A stretch of DNA of 64,000 nucleotides from Symsagittifera roscoffensis (taxonomy: Eukaryota; Xenacoelomorpha; Acoela; Convolutidae), in contig NC_087063.1 of NCBI RefSeq assembly GCF_963678635.1, positions 55,021,504 through 55,085,503 of the forward strand. The letters are read 5' to 3'. Position numbers and translations under genes: made by a program. The first letter of the stretch is position 1. Every line of letters starts with the position of its first letter. The notes beneath the pieces are model-generated. The model was not told the DNA's origin. It did not search any database and saw only the letters and a program-made list of their open reading frames with translations. Below are positions 1-11,942 of the stretch, piece by piece.

Positions 1-1180
1 GTTGGCTAGTTAAATGAATGAATCGATGGTTGGATGGATGGCTGAATTTTTGGACTGATCCAAGACTGATAGAAGAATGATTAAAACGATGTTTGGACAG
101 TTAACTTGCTGGATAGACAATGGTCGGCTAGATGATGCACAGCTAGATGGATGGATGGCAAGATGAATGAAAGCTTGGCTGAGTAGCTTGATAAATGACT
201 GAATGGATAATTGGCTTGGAGTATGGATAGCAGGATGGATGGTTGGCAGGTTTAAACCATGTGTGGCCAAATGGCTAAAAAATTAGCTTGATGGATTGGC
301 GACTGGACTTTTAGGTGCCCGAATGGAAGGATAGCTTTGCGGACGAAAAAGTGACTGATGGCTGGACGTCTGGTTGAATAGCTAGACCGATCATTTTTTG
401 ATGAACGGATAGCCGGGAGTAACAGGTGAACAGATAGCCGAAAACTTTTTGGATGAATGAATAAATGGTTGGCTGGCTGGTTATTCAGATGGATGGAAAG
501 ATTAATGCCACTTGGATGAATGACTGATTGGATAGATAGCTTTTTGGATGAATGGATGATGAGATGTTTGGGTGGTTGAAAGGATGGACGATGAGTTTAT
601 AGATGGCTTCTGTATGGTTGGTTGGATGCATCGATGGATGAAATACTGGCTCATTGGAAAAATGTATGTATGGCTGCCTGGGTAGTTATATGGACGGATA
701 AACTGATGCCGCTTGGACGGATGACTGAATAGATAGGTAGCTTTGTGAATGAACGGATGATAAGATGTTTGGATGGTTGAGAGTATGGACGATGAGTGCA
801 TAGATTGCTGCTGTATGGATGGTTGGATGTATCAATGGATGAATGGATGTATGGCTGACTTGGTAGTTAGATGGATGAATAGACTGATGCCGATTGGATG
901 GATGGCTGGTTGGATAGTTAGCTTTGTGGATGGATGGATGATAAGATGTTTGGATGGCTGAAAGGATGGACGATGAGTACATAGACTGCTACTGTATAAT
1001 TGGTTGGACGGATCAATGGATAATAAATGGCTCGTCGGATAACCTTATGGTTGGTTGACTGGTTGCATAGTTGTTTGATGGATAGATGACTGAATGAATG
1101 GTAGCTTGAAAGGTTAAATAGATGAACGTTTTTACTAATGGCGAATGGCTAGATAGACATAAGGATAGGTGGCCAGATAT
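1..1180. repeat. Degenerate GGAT/TGGATGGA array with ~195 bp higher-order period
   Basis: The plus strand is dominated by TGGATGGA, GGATGAATGG and TGGTTGGATGG tetramer-based words. Inside it a longer unit recurs, marked by ATGCC at about 505, 706 and 897 (spacing 201 and 191 bp) followed by the words GATAAGATGTTTGGATGG and GGACGATGAG. The open frames here, rich in His/Ser/Ile/Pro on one strand and Met/Asp/Trp on the other, are by-products of the repeat and not genes. The array starts before the window and fades by about 1180. Confidence 0.9.
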
Positions 1181-2310
1181 CTGAATTTAGGGTTGGATGT
1201 ATAACTTTTGTACTAAACTACTCTATGCCGCCTTGTTCTCTTTAAACATTATTGTATACGATATGGCTTAAAACACAAAAATATCCTCAAGCCTTTTTCA
1301 ATTAAAAAAGATGGCAAATAAATGTCACAGGCAACAAAACACTCCTTATCTAGCAAAGAAAAAACAATTAGCACATAAATCTTTGAAACACTTGTCATAC
1401 ATTACGTGAAGATCATAAAAAACTTTTAAAAGCTTTCAAAAACTGGCGAAACTCTGATTGAAGTTAGTTGTTCAGCTTTTCTGTCAATAGATACTTGGTA
1501 GCATGTGTTGTTGTAGTAACACGCCTAGTTCTTAAAGGATAAAAATTGGTTTTGTTTCAAAAGAAAGAACATTAATCATATGCACTAAGTAAAATAATCA
1601 GACAAAAATTTAAACACTTCAAACTGAATATTTGGCAAAAAGATCTGTGATTTTAATTTCAAGAAGTAATTTTTTATTTCTTAGTAAAAATGAGTCTACA
1701 AAGTCTGAAATTTATTAGCTAGGCTTCAAAAATTTCATTCGTTTCAAACTCAAATTCACTAATTTGACATTTGGGAGGTAATGAAGAGCAATAACAAAGT
1801 TATTGGGGGTAAAATTATTGATAGCCTTGTTCCTTTATGCAATTAAGACGCTCTGAGTTTCTAGATGAAAAATAAATTATGGACCCGAAATCTTGGATTT
1901 TTGTTTTGTCCATTTTTTTTTTGCTGAAAACAAAAAAAAAGTAATCTTTTTACAGGGTCAATTGAACAACTTGAAGCAAGCATAATCAATTCGTAGCTCC
2001 AACAACATACTTTCATAAACTGATGGATTTTTGTTTGAAGCAAGGTCAATTGTGTGATAATAGCGTTTTTAGTTCAAACACTTTGCAATTCTAGTTGTTT
2101 TAGTTTCGAACGAACTATTTAATTAGTGACTCAAGACTCAACTAATCTTTTTGTAATTAAGCAATAAGAATTGATGAAAAATATTTTATGTTGTGAAAGG
2201 GATCTGAACCTTAAGACGTCTTTATTTTGTGCCAAAATTTTGACTGAAGAATAAAATTGCTGTAAGTTTTTGAAACAATTGATGTAGTTATGCTTTGCTT
2301 TGTTTATTTT
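1181..2310. other. Gene-free A+T-rich DNA
   Basis: No reading frame here has protein-like composition, and I recognise no RNA gene. The sequence is A+T-rich with homopolymer runs. Confidence 0.5.
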
Positions 2311-3885
2311 GTTATCTGGCGTTATCCCGGCGTTGCTCGTCGTTACGCTCGTTGGGAACGCCTCCCGCTGGTAAATCCGCATGGTTCATCTTTCACTTTA
2401 AGGAGGGTGGTTACTAGCAGATGTTAATGCGCCAACCTATTGGTAACTTGCTTTAAGGTAAAGGAGTGAAAAACTCAAAATGTACCAATAAAATTAACTG
2501 AAATTTTTTTTGCTCATGGATGTATTTTGGCCAGACTAAAATGATTTGAGTGTTCTGGTGTGCAGTATTCTTATAAATTATTTAGTTTTATTATTATTTA
2601 GTAAGTTTCAGATTTTGTAATTAAATGACCTTTGAAAATATTGAAAATAGAGTACGTTTGTTCTTTTTTTGTGAGGCAGAATTAGATTTTTTATAAGTCA
2701 AAGTTTCCAAAAATTGATAGTCTTGCAATAAAAATAAAAAGACTGAAAAGAAAAATGTTTTTCACATAAGCATGAGTTGCCCCATCTGCACACAAAAAAC
2801 AATCAGCTTTGATTCATCTTTGAGAGATTAAGGAAACTTAGATCAATACAAACCAGCCAAACAATGAATTCTTAAAGCTGCAGATGTGTGTTAATATGCT
2901 TTCATGAGTTTTCAAATCATTTTAAACAAAATCTCACCAAACACAGAGGAATGGCTTTTCGATCGTGCGAATAGCGGACAATAGTTCGAATAGCGGAAAA
3001 TAGCTATCCCGGCGTTGCTTGTCACTACGATCTTCGGGATTGTCTCCCGATATTATATTCGGTGTGGTTCAGTTTTAGTTCAACCAGCACAATATTTATC
3101 AAATGAGTAGTCATAAACAAGATGTTGTGTGCTAATGTGCTATCCGTGTTTGCCGAAACAATTCATATAAAGGCCCGCAAAAGACAGGGGCATGGCCGTT
3201 TGGTTTAGCGGGCAATAGCTATCCCGGCAGTGCACGTCGCTACGCTCCTCGGCAACGCCTCCCGCTGGTAAAGTCGATATGGTTCAACTTTCACTTCCAG
3301 AAGCGTGATAACTATCAGATGTGTAGTCCTAGAACTGCAATTTTTCGTTAATGCGCTATCCTTTTTGCCTAAACATTTCATATAAAATCACACAAAACAC
3401 AGAGGCATGGCTGCATGGCTACGCTCCTTGGGAACAGCTCCCGCTGCGAAAGTCGGTATGGTTCCACTTTCACTTCCAGAAGCGTGATAACTATCAAAAT
3501 GTAGTCCTAGAACTGCTATTGTGGGTAAGTGTGCTATCCTTTTTTGCCGAAAAATTTCATCTAAGCTCCCACAAAACACAGAGGCAAGGCCGTTTAATTT
3601 AGCGGGAAATAGCTATTACGGCGCTGCTCGTGGCTACGCTCGTCGGGAACGCCTCCCGCTGGTAAAGTCTGCATGGTTCATTTTTCACTTCAATGAGGTT
3701 GATTACTGACAAATTTGCAGTCCTAGAACTGCTATTGTGTGTTAATGCGCTATGCGTGTTTGCCGAAAAATTTCTTATACAGCCTGCCAAATTACAGAGG
3801 CATGGCCGGTTGAATTAGCGGGCAATAGTTATTCCGACGCGGCTCGTCGCTGCGCTCCTCGGGAACGCTTCCCGCATGTGTAATA
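2311..3885 (+). repeat. CG-rich ~215 bp tandem repeat family
   Basis: A conserved core resembling CGTCGCTACGCTCCTCGGGA followed by ACGCCTCCCGCTGGTAAAGT occurs at about 2320, 3010, 3220, 3420, 3620 and 3840. The head word TAGCGGGCAATAGCTATCCC marks unit starts at about 2983, 3206, 3600 and 3816, so full units are 216-223 bp; one unit near 3410 lacks its head. Between cores lies shared A+T-rich text (AGTCCTAGAACTGC, AACACAGAGGCATGG). The core is far more G+C-rich than its surroundings. Open frames here are repeat by-products. Confidence 0.85.
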
Positions 3886-3928
3886 ACTTTTTTTTTGAAA
3901 ATACAAGAGAGCAAAAGAAAGCCAATGT

Positions 3929-4554
3929 TTAAAACTTGAATTTCTTCTCCATGATAAATTTCAATAAAAAATATTTTAAATCAATTTCCATACAATCATA
4001 CCCACTCAAACTTATGGCAATTAATCTAGAAAATTTAGCAGAATTTTCACTATTCAAAATATCAGTTAAGGGTTCAATTGTTACGTTTGTAATCAAGTCA
4101 GTTTGAGTTTGAACAGATTTAGTCTGTGAGCCGAAGCCAACTTGAGGCAATCATCTGCGAACTGGAACACCACTAACATCTAGATCAATGATGGAGTTAC
4201 AATTCACAGCTATTTTTAGTTTTTCCATCAGAGGGCCAGACAATTGATAGTTGGAGCAACCCAAAATTAAATATTTGAATGTAGCGAGAAGGTAAAGGAC
4301 AACGAAGGCTTTTGAAGTCATCTTGTTTAGTAAATGGATGGACTATTTTTGCATTCGACCAGCACTTGATAATGTTTTTCGCTGTCAATCGAATCATTGA
4401 AAAAATATAATTTATTCGAATGGGAGGATACTGCAAAACTTATATTTGAAGCGAAGCCAGAGAAGTTGAGTTCATGATTTTGAATTTTGAAATAATAACG
4501 AAATTTGAATTTTTTGAAACAATCAGAGAATTGCTCATACATTGCTTCAACCAT
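3929..4554 (-). other. Unrecognised short minus-strand reading frames
   Basis: Three short frames (4327-4554, 4197-4436, 3929-4150) have moderately protein-like composition, for example a segment with HELNFSGFASNIS. None matches a family I know, and they lie in different frames. They sit just downstream of the PC4-like frame, so they could be decayed exons or parts of the same mobile element. Treat them as hypothetical. Confidence 0.2.
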
Positions 4555-4690
4555 TGCTTTGAAATTTCAATTAATTAACGAGTAAATAATGTTACACAAC
4601 CCGACAGTTATCATCGTTTTCACTTTCGCATTCTTTTTCCCAGCATGAAGATTTTTCAGATTTTTCAATCAAGTTTTTTCCGTTTGTCAA

Positions 4691-4951
4691 TTACTTGATT
4701 TTTGTGTAATTGTCCGCCAAGGACTCGAATTCACCAGTTGACAAAGTTAATCCTTGTCGATACTTGAAAGTTCCTTCATCTTCTTTTGTGTAAATTTTGA
4801 TAGCTATATAAGTACCGGTCTGTGCGAATGTTTTTGCACCGACTCTAACTAAACGTTTATCATTCAAAGATATATACCAAAATTCATCGAAAAAATCAAC
4901 ATCGGTTTCAAGAGAAGCGTACCTTATAAAGGAAAAACAACCAACTGGTTT
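4691..4951 (-). CDS. PC4/p15-like ssDNA-binding domain protein (fragment)
   Basis: The minus strand is open for about 86 codons from 4951 to a TAA at 4691-4693, with no ATG at its head. The translation contains KRLVRVGAKTFAQTGTYIAI, then KIYTKEDEGTFKYRQGLTLS, then an F-E-S-L segment. This follows the PC4 (transcriptional coactivator p15) pattern: a basic start, a beta strand ending in a hydrophobic-I-K/R-hydrophobic-Y word, an acidic turn, a K/R-x-G-hydrophobic-x-L-S/T segment and a C-terminal helix. PC4 domains bind single-stranded DNA. An ATG at 5054 opens a different frame with a basic start (MAKRARK), so the 5' end may be joined by an intron or may have been lost by frameshift; AG sites preceded by pyrimidines occur near 4923. 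The family call rests on pattern only. Confidence 0.5.
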   Translation of the reverse strand, partial: KPVGCFSFIRYASLETDVDFFDEFWYISLNDKRLVRVGAKTFAQTGTYIAIKIYTKEDEGTFKYRQGLTLSTGEFESLADNYTKIK

Positions 4952-5527
4952 TCAGTGTGGAACGCTGAAGAATGACAGACCACAGTATACGAGACAGATC
5001 ATGCGTTCCCAACCCAAATTTTAGGTGATAACTTTTACGAGCGCGTTTAGCCATAACGATAAAACTTAATCACCAAGGAAACAACATCTTTAACGATAAA
5101 CCACTTTCCCCCGGCTGTACTTCGAAAATTTTCTCGTCTTTTTTATTGTGATGGTTAATTCAATGACTGCTTTGAATCATAGTAATGAATATTCAACAGC
5201 AAGACAAAGAATGCCTGACAAATTATGAACTTGAACGCTTTCGCCCGTAGCCCCTATAATAAAGCTATCGCATAATTCTAAGAAATCGGGTTTTCACATG
5301 CATTCTTAACATGAACTCTTAACAAAAAATAAATGAAATTTGATAGCCTAAAAGGTTAATGATTTTGACCTAATTTAACCATGCCAACCCTTTCCTGGTC
5401 TTATTCTCATTATTAAATATTTCATACTTTCCATTCACTCAATTTTCTTTCGGTCATTTTATTTTAACAAAACTTGAAACATCTTCAAGTGTTTATATGA
5501 CTAGTCAATTACAAATAATATCAGTGT

Positions 5528-5937
5528 TTGATCGAGAAAGAACAATTAGCTACCAAACATACAGGAGACATTCGATTGCAGTCATCCATCAACAGAAAGA
5601 GAGAGTCTCTCCGTCTAGAGCAAATCCGTTTGGTGACTTGGCTCCCCGAAAAAACGACAGGAATCAAAACTAAGATTGAACTTCAAAAATTCATATCTTG
5701 CTACCGAACTACCTCCTTGATCAAATCGATCTACTTCGACAGAATCAAAAAAGAATGTACGAGAGTTGCACTATTCACGAGAGCTATCCAGCATTAGAAA
5801 AGACTGAGATAAACGATACAAACTCGCTCGAGGAGTCTCCCAGAAAAATTGCGAGTCAATGTCGTTGTATGAAAATCAGTAGGGTTGTATTCGTGATTAT
5901 GCAGAGCAAACTAGGAAAAATTATAAATCGAGAATAA
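5528..5937 (+). other. Unrecognised plus-strand reading frames
   Basis: Two overlapping frames of 89 and 79 codons (5528-5797 and 5698-5937) are rich in charged residues. I recognise no domain, and the frames overlap without a clear join. They may be a decayed gene or chance openings. Confidence 0.15.
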
Positions 5938-5967
5938 TTTTTTCGCTAAAATTGTTGTTTGAGAAAG

Positions 5968-5970
<3 letters not shown>

Positions 5971-6004
<34 letters not shown>
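5971..6004. repeat. (GA)17 microsatellite
   Basis: An uninterrupted run of GA dinucleotides, about 34 bp long. Confidence 0.95.
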
Positions 6005-6007
<3 letters not shown>

Positions 6008-7546
6008 AAACACTTGCTCATTAGAGAACTCTTTTTGGAATATCCTTTTCAGGACAAAGTTTTCTTTTCAAAAGAAAGATAAAAATGGAAGGGTCTAACG
6101 TTTTCTTGTTGATAGTCCAACCATATTTATTTGTGTTTTTTTATGTCCCCTGTTCTCTCTCTCAATATACTTTGTGCCCGTTGGGGTTAACCAGGTCTTA
6201 CGCAAAGTAACAGAGAGTGTTTTAAGCCATAATTCTGCTTTATCTTACGTTTATATACATGTTTTGATTGTAAAACTGACATTTTTTTGATAAAAAACAT
6301 GCAAAATTAAAATTTTTGTAATTTTTTTCAAAAAATAAACATGACCCTTAACCCTGCTCAGAAAATCATGGCAAATTGATTGAGGGTAGTTTCAATGGAT
6401 TTGCAGACAAAATTTTGCAGACATTGATTTGGCTATAAACGTTTTTTGATTTTCTACGATTGTCCTAATGAGGTATCAGATAGCTCCTAAAAATTTCATA
6501 CCTCATTCACGTGAATTTAAAATGAGAACGAAGATTTTAAGCTAAAAATGAAGGAAAAAAGTTTTTAAAAAAAGTAGGTTTTTCTAAGTTTTGAACACGA
6601 CCAGTAGAACTATGCTCGAGATCTTAGAAGATATACTGGTTTTTGTTAATTGATTTTAAAGACAATTTTAAAATCTGCTTTTCCTTTTTCACAACAAAAT
6701 AAGTTTGAGATATTCCTTAAATTTGGAATGAATTTTTTTTTTACTTGAATTTACAGTACGGGAGGCGTTCCCGAGGAGCATAGAGACGAGTATTGCCGGG
6801 TTAGCTGTTGCCCCTTAAACCAAACGGCGCTATTATTTCGACAGACACGTTATGAAATGTGTCAAAGTACACTGAATCACATAAAACAAACTTTGATTCG
6901 ATATGTTTTAAACATATTCAAATGACAATGCTTATCATGCATCTGCAACTATCAAGATATCCAATATGAAAGTTTTTCAATTTATTTAACATTATCTCAT
7001 ATTTCAATCTCTTGTTTATATAGTTGAGGGTTTTTTCTTTACATTTTTTTCTCATATTTCTACTTTTTTTATACCCAATTAAGCAAACCAAGAAGTGGGC
7101 TTCAAATCAATAAAAATTTATTTCTTCCCAGTTAAAATAAGTCAGAAAAAGTTGAATCAATCTAAGCTTTAAATTTTGTAATTTATTGATGAAAAGTTAA
7201 TTGAAAGTCTAAACTATTCTCCTACATGTTGCCAAACCTTGAAAAAATTTTGTCACTACCCCTTAACATTGACAGCGCAAGTTTGAGGCTGTAATTGATT
7301 CAGTTTTTCAATATACAAAACCCTTGCACTTGAACCAGGTGATGAGACATTTAGAGTATAAAACTTTAATAAACCCTGTTTTTGATAAGGAAAGTACTTA
7401 TTGTCAAGTTCGAAATATAACTCTTGTTAATGGCTTCTACTTGTCCTTACTTGCAAAACTCTTAGTTTTTAGTCCTGGTCTTTTTTATTTTTACTTCTTA
7501 ATAACCAGTTTTACTTAAATCTTGAAATTTTTCTCAATCGAAAACA
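6005..7546. other. Gene-free A+T-rich DNA with one inverted repeat copy
   Basis: Apart from the CG-rich repeat at 6757-6840 I see no gene or RNA here. The frame at 7324-7518 is short and hydrophobic at its end and matches nothing I know. Confidence 0.4.
6757..6840 (-). repeat. Inverted single copy of the CG-rich repeat
   Basis: GGGAGGCGTTCCCGAGGAGC followed by ATAGAGACGAG and AACGGCGC is the reverse complement of the core in the 2311-3885 array, including its TTTGGTTTA head. Array and inverted copy therefore flank 3.9-6.75 kb. Confidence 0.85.
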
Positions 7547-10343
7547 ATGACGAACTCTAATTCTAATGCGACAACTGTACCTTGCCAGCAGTGCGGAAAA
7601 ACACTGAGCTCTGAAAAGAACTTGAGAAGACATGAGCAAAAAGTACACAAGATCCTTCCTCCACCTCCTCAAACTGTTTGTGATGCGTGTCTCGAATCAT
7701 TCGAGAGCGTGTCGGAAGCCCGAGACATGACATGACTTCCAATGGTCATTGTATCTAATTCCATACAGTATTTCCACCGCGGAAAGCTATTAAAAACATT
7801 TGCTGAAGAAGCATGCATTGCCAGTTTAGGATGGCATCGAGACGAGCTCTTCCACTGTCTCAACGGAAGGCGCGTTCAGAGGGAAATTACGCCGATACGA
7901 TCTCAAAATTGGTCAAAAAGAAATGGATTTGTTTCAAGTCATGATGCAAAACAAGGAGTAAATAGATGCTCTCACACTGGAAAGGGTCAAAGAGGAACCG
8001 AAAAAAGTTAATTCCATGTGGAAGTGGGGATGATCAAAATTCCCACTGTGCAAGACGGGGACACTGGAAATTTCGAAAGGACCAAGCTATTTCTAAACTT
8101 TAAGACATTGACAGTGTATTTCGAGGGAACAGCTGGTGTTAAATACTTGGAACTGATTGAAAATATGGTCAACCAAGTCAATTCGTTCTCTTCTCATGGT
8201 AGCGGATGAATAATCGATCGAACTGAAAAAATGCAAATCAGTAACTCGGCCTTCTAACCAATAGGAGCAAGATCTTACATCGAGCTACCTGATGCACTCA
8301 GCGCTGCTTCTACTTCGCTCACAAATATCAACATTAGAGATGATGACCGTTGCTTTCTATACCGCTTTGTTGGAGCGTATCACAACGTAATTAAGCCCGC
8401 CCTCTACCCCACATCTAGACGGTGACTGGAGAAAAATAAAGTCTCAACCTATGATCTGGACAAAACAGGAACTGTGAAAATCAACGGAGAAAACAAAATG
8501 CCAATGGGTCTGGTGGATTTAGACAGATTTGAAAGACTGAATAATTGTCAAATCAGCCTCTTTCGATAAGCAAAACGTAATAATCTCTCATTAGCTGTCT
8601 TCACCTATTCAAATCCCTTTTACATTTCACGTCAAAACTAGATATAATTTTTGTTTTTCTGTTCAGGTTCAACGATGCCGAATTGTTGTCCATAAGAGTG
8701 TCAAACAGACTCAATACTAGCCTGGTTGTGGACTTGTTGCTGCTGACAGATGGATCAAAATATCACTATGTGTTGATTAGTGATCTCCAGAAACTGGTCG
8801 AGTACGTTCGGTACAAAATGCTCTGATTCCAGTCTGACATCTACCGCAAATGTTTCCACACATGCGTTTTATTCGAAAAACTGAGAAGACATCAAGAACT
8901 ATATTACCAAGACGAAGAAAGGACCCTACCCCTACTAATACTTCAACTTGTTCGAAAATTTTCGAGAACCCCGACTTCCACCGCGAGCAATGTGGAAAAA
9001 TAGTCCAACTGCAGGGGATGTGAGTGCTACAAGAAGCGAGGACAATCAAGCCCTAAGAGTTTTCACAGAACTGAAGTGTGGTTCACTTGCTGATTTCCAT
9101 GTCTTGTACCTGAGTACAAATGTGCTATTACTTGCGTCCGTTTTCGAAGCTTTTCGTGAAGTTTGCTATCAAACTTACGGGATGGATTGCTCCTGTTAAT
9201 TCACGTCAAGTAACCTTTCCGGGAACGCCTTGCTAAAAGTTTGTAAGCCCGACCTTAAACTCTATACGGACCGTGAACATCTGGACCTTGTGCAGCGAAT
9301 GATACGAGGAGGCATGTCGTCGAATCACGGGCGTTGATTTTACAAAGCAAACAATAAACGACTCGACGATTTTCGCCCTCAGAACCAACAAGCTACAGCC
9401 TCAATACTGCAGCACGCAATTTGTATGGGGGGATAATGAAACACTGCCCCTTGCCATTAAACATTTTTTCAAAATATGGAAAAAAAAGTCTGGAAGACAT
9501 ACTGCTCACCAGCGAAACCCCAGAGTGTGGTTGTATAGTTTAAGTTAATTTCACCATACCCGAAGAGCTTTACGACTTCTTTGCTGATTACCCCCTTGCC
9601 CCCTCTCGCGAAGTATTGGACATCGGTGCAATGAGCAACCACCAATTCGACATGTTGGGAAAATTTGGAATCACCACACTACCGGAAGTGCCAAAGCGTC
9701 TACAGACCTTGCATTCTAAAGAAGGTTGTGTTTTGCATTACCTTACCCTAAAATTGTACCACGAGCTAGGAATGAAAATAACTCACCTCGAAATAGTTCT
9801 TCAGTTCACCAAAATCACTGGATAGCAACCTTTTGTAGACCTCAACACCCGCCTACAAAAAGCCGCAGTAAATAAATTCCAAGAATTTTTACAAGCAAGG
9901 AAAAAGAAATTCTTCAAAAAACCGCTTTGAGCACGTTGAAGAGCTTTCAAACCCTTGGCGATCAATTAGCCACAATCAGCTTTTCCGTGACAAAAATACT
10001 GTGGGACAAACCTATGATAATTGGTGCGACCATCCTAGACCTCGCCATGTGTTACATGTTTCAGATTCTTTATCAAAAAAAGAAACCAAATCTAAACTTG
10101 GAACTACTATACTCCGACACGGATAGTTTTATTTATGCCATAAAAACTGACGAAGTTTACCGAGACTTAGAGAAAATAGAAGCTGATTTCGACTATTCAT
10201 ATTTTGATGAGGACCATGTCCTGCTCGACGATACCAATAAGAAAGTTGTGCTGAAATTCAAAGACGAGACTGGTGAGAAGCCGACCAGAGAATTCATCGT
10301 CCTAAAACCGAAACTATATTCGGTCGTCCTTAATGCTAAGTAA
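7547..10343 (+). pseudogene. Polinton-type protein-primed family-B DNA polymerase, decayed
   Basis: In Polintons this enzyme replicates the element by protein priming. Pieces appear in order across shifting frames: a C2H2-like finger (CQQCG...HEQKVH, ~7574-7660); the N-terminal signature IELPDALSA...DDDRCFLYRFVGAYHNV (~8280-8390); GENKMPMGLVDLDRFERLNN (~8490-8545); a HYVLISDLQKLVEY segment (~8763-8807); LYLSTNVLLLASVFEAFRE (~9100-9160); RMIRGGMSS (~9298); ELYDFFADYPLAPSRE (~9560-9612); and the catalytic motif YSDTDS at 10110-10127. At least four frame changes and several stops separate the pieces. About 65 bp that would hold motif B (NSxFGK) are missing here but present in the second copy near 11089. 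The finger followed by a pol N-terminal domain supports Polinton/adintovirus polB over a viral or cellular replicase. The gene cannot be functional. Confidence 0.85.
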
Positions 10344-10364
10344 AAATTCTAACTGAAGCCAACC

Positions 10365-11005
10365 TTCCACTTAATTCAATTAAACCAGAATACATTATTG
10401 AATTAACATTAGTTTTCAGCCGATACCGCATACGATATCACATAGCGCAGCCAGCAGGATTCGCAGCTCAGGACAATTGTACGGATATGGGAATACCCGT
10501 ATTTTGAGCGTCAGCGAATTTAGATCCTCCGTGAAAATTTAAAATCTGGTTTGAGCAATTTCTAATGGCACTAACCGTAAAAGAAAACGTAAATCCAGAG
10601 GTTATGTTGGAGGAACCAAAATGCATATTTGAAGAACTACCCCCACGACCAGTAACAACAAGAGATGGAGAGAATGAAGCTGCGACGAAGCCAGAATTCT
10701 TCGAGATAAGTTAGCAAGAGATCGAATAACGCTGGAAATTGACGAAACAAGAACAAGGGGCCCAAGGGTTGGCCACATTGTTTTTTACAATAAGGTGCAA
10801 AAGAAACTGGTATCCAGATTATTTCTCTCACTCGGAACAGAAGAAAAGAAACTTTTTCTACAGAAGAATCTACACGTCGAAATCTCCAAAATGTCGTTCA
10901 GGGACATTACAGAGCTTGCAAAGGCTTCGTTTCAAAAGGTAAAATGCGTGACTTATGAAAGATATAAATTGTTCACACGAATGCAAGAATCTCGAGAATC
11001 ACTGG
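10365..11005 (+). pseudogene. Duplicated fragment of Gypsy gag
   Basis: This segment is nearly identical to 13488-14128 at a constant offset of 3123 bp and carries the same gag beginning (AQDN.TDMGIPV then FLMALTVKENVNPEVML). It has lost the rest of gag. It lies between two copies of the polymerase 3' region. Its right end joins polymerase sequence at ATCACTGGA, a 9 bp word present in both parents (~9814 and ~14120), so it arrived by duplication and not by separate insertion. Confidence 0.8.
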
Positions 11006-11610
11006 ATAGCAACCTTTTGTAAACCTCAACACCCGCCTACAAAAAGCCGTATTAAATAAATTCCAAGAATTTTTACAAGCTAATTGTTAATTCAGCATTC
11101 GGTAAGACAATGGAGTCTAAGTTAGGAAGAAAAAAGCTGGAGAATATAAGCAAGGAAAAAGAAATTCTTCAAAAAACCGCTCTGAGCACGTTGAAGAGCT
11201 TTCAAACCCTTGGCGATCAATTAGCCACAATCAGCTTTTCCGTGACAAAAATACTGTGGGACAAACCTATGATAGTTGTTGCGGCCATCCTAGACCTCGC
11301 CATGTGTTACATAATTCAGTTTCTTTATCAAAAAAAGAAACCGAATCTAAATTTGGAACTACTATACTCCGACACGGATAGTTTTATTTATGCCATAAAA
11401 ACTGACGAAGTTTACCGAGAAATAGAAAAAACAGAAGCTGCTTTCGACTATTCAAATTTTGATGAGGACCATGTCCTGTTCGACGATACCAATTAGAAAG
11501 TTGTGCTGAAATTCAAAGACGAGACTGGTGGGAAGCCGACCAGAGAATTCATCGTCCTAAAACCGAAACTATATTCGGTCGTCCTTAATGCTAAGTAAAA
11601 ATTCTAACTG
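11003..11610 (+). pseudogene. Second, partial copy of the polB 3' region
   Basis: It repeats ~9818-10360 and keeps about 65 bp missing from the first copy, including polymerase motif B (NSAFGK at 11089-11106). Motif C (YSDTDS) is at 11365-11382. A TAG interrupts the frame near 11494, where the first copy reads AAG. The text after the shared stop (TAAAAATTCTAACTGAAGCC) continues into CCATCCCCATTCC, apparently the original downstream flank. Confidence 0.85.
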
Positions 11611-11942
11611 AAGCCACCCTTCCATCCCCATTCCTACTTTTCTACAGAAATAAAAACCACCACCACCACCAACCTCTCTCCCCCTTAATTTGTTGCAATA
11701 AATTATGGGTATTTTGCTAATTTAGGAAATTTTATACAATGTTGCCTAAACGTTGACTTTTCTGACCACATATTCCTTCTCTTTTCCTCTTTTTAAATCA
11801 TAATTTAGAGTCTTCTGCTCTTTTTTGGTAAATTGATTGAAACTTTGTTTGGTACAAATTGAGTTGCTGAAGTGAAATTGAACTATACCCTGACTATAGA
11901 AAAGAATAATATTTTTGGTTCTGTTTAGAAGGCACTCAAAAA

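Noticed and set aside
10-982. Several 60-100 codon open frames on both strands in the first kilobase
   Set aside because: They translate tetramer repeats (His/Ile/Pro/Ser or Met/Asp/Trp-rich) and follow the GGAT array, not a gene.
3351-3790. Overlapping frames on both strands in the CG-rich repeat
   Set aside because: They recur with the 215 bp unit and are explained by it.
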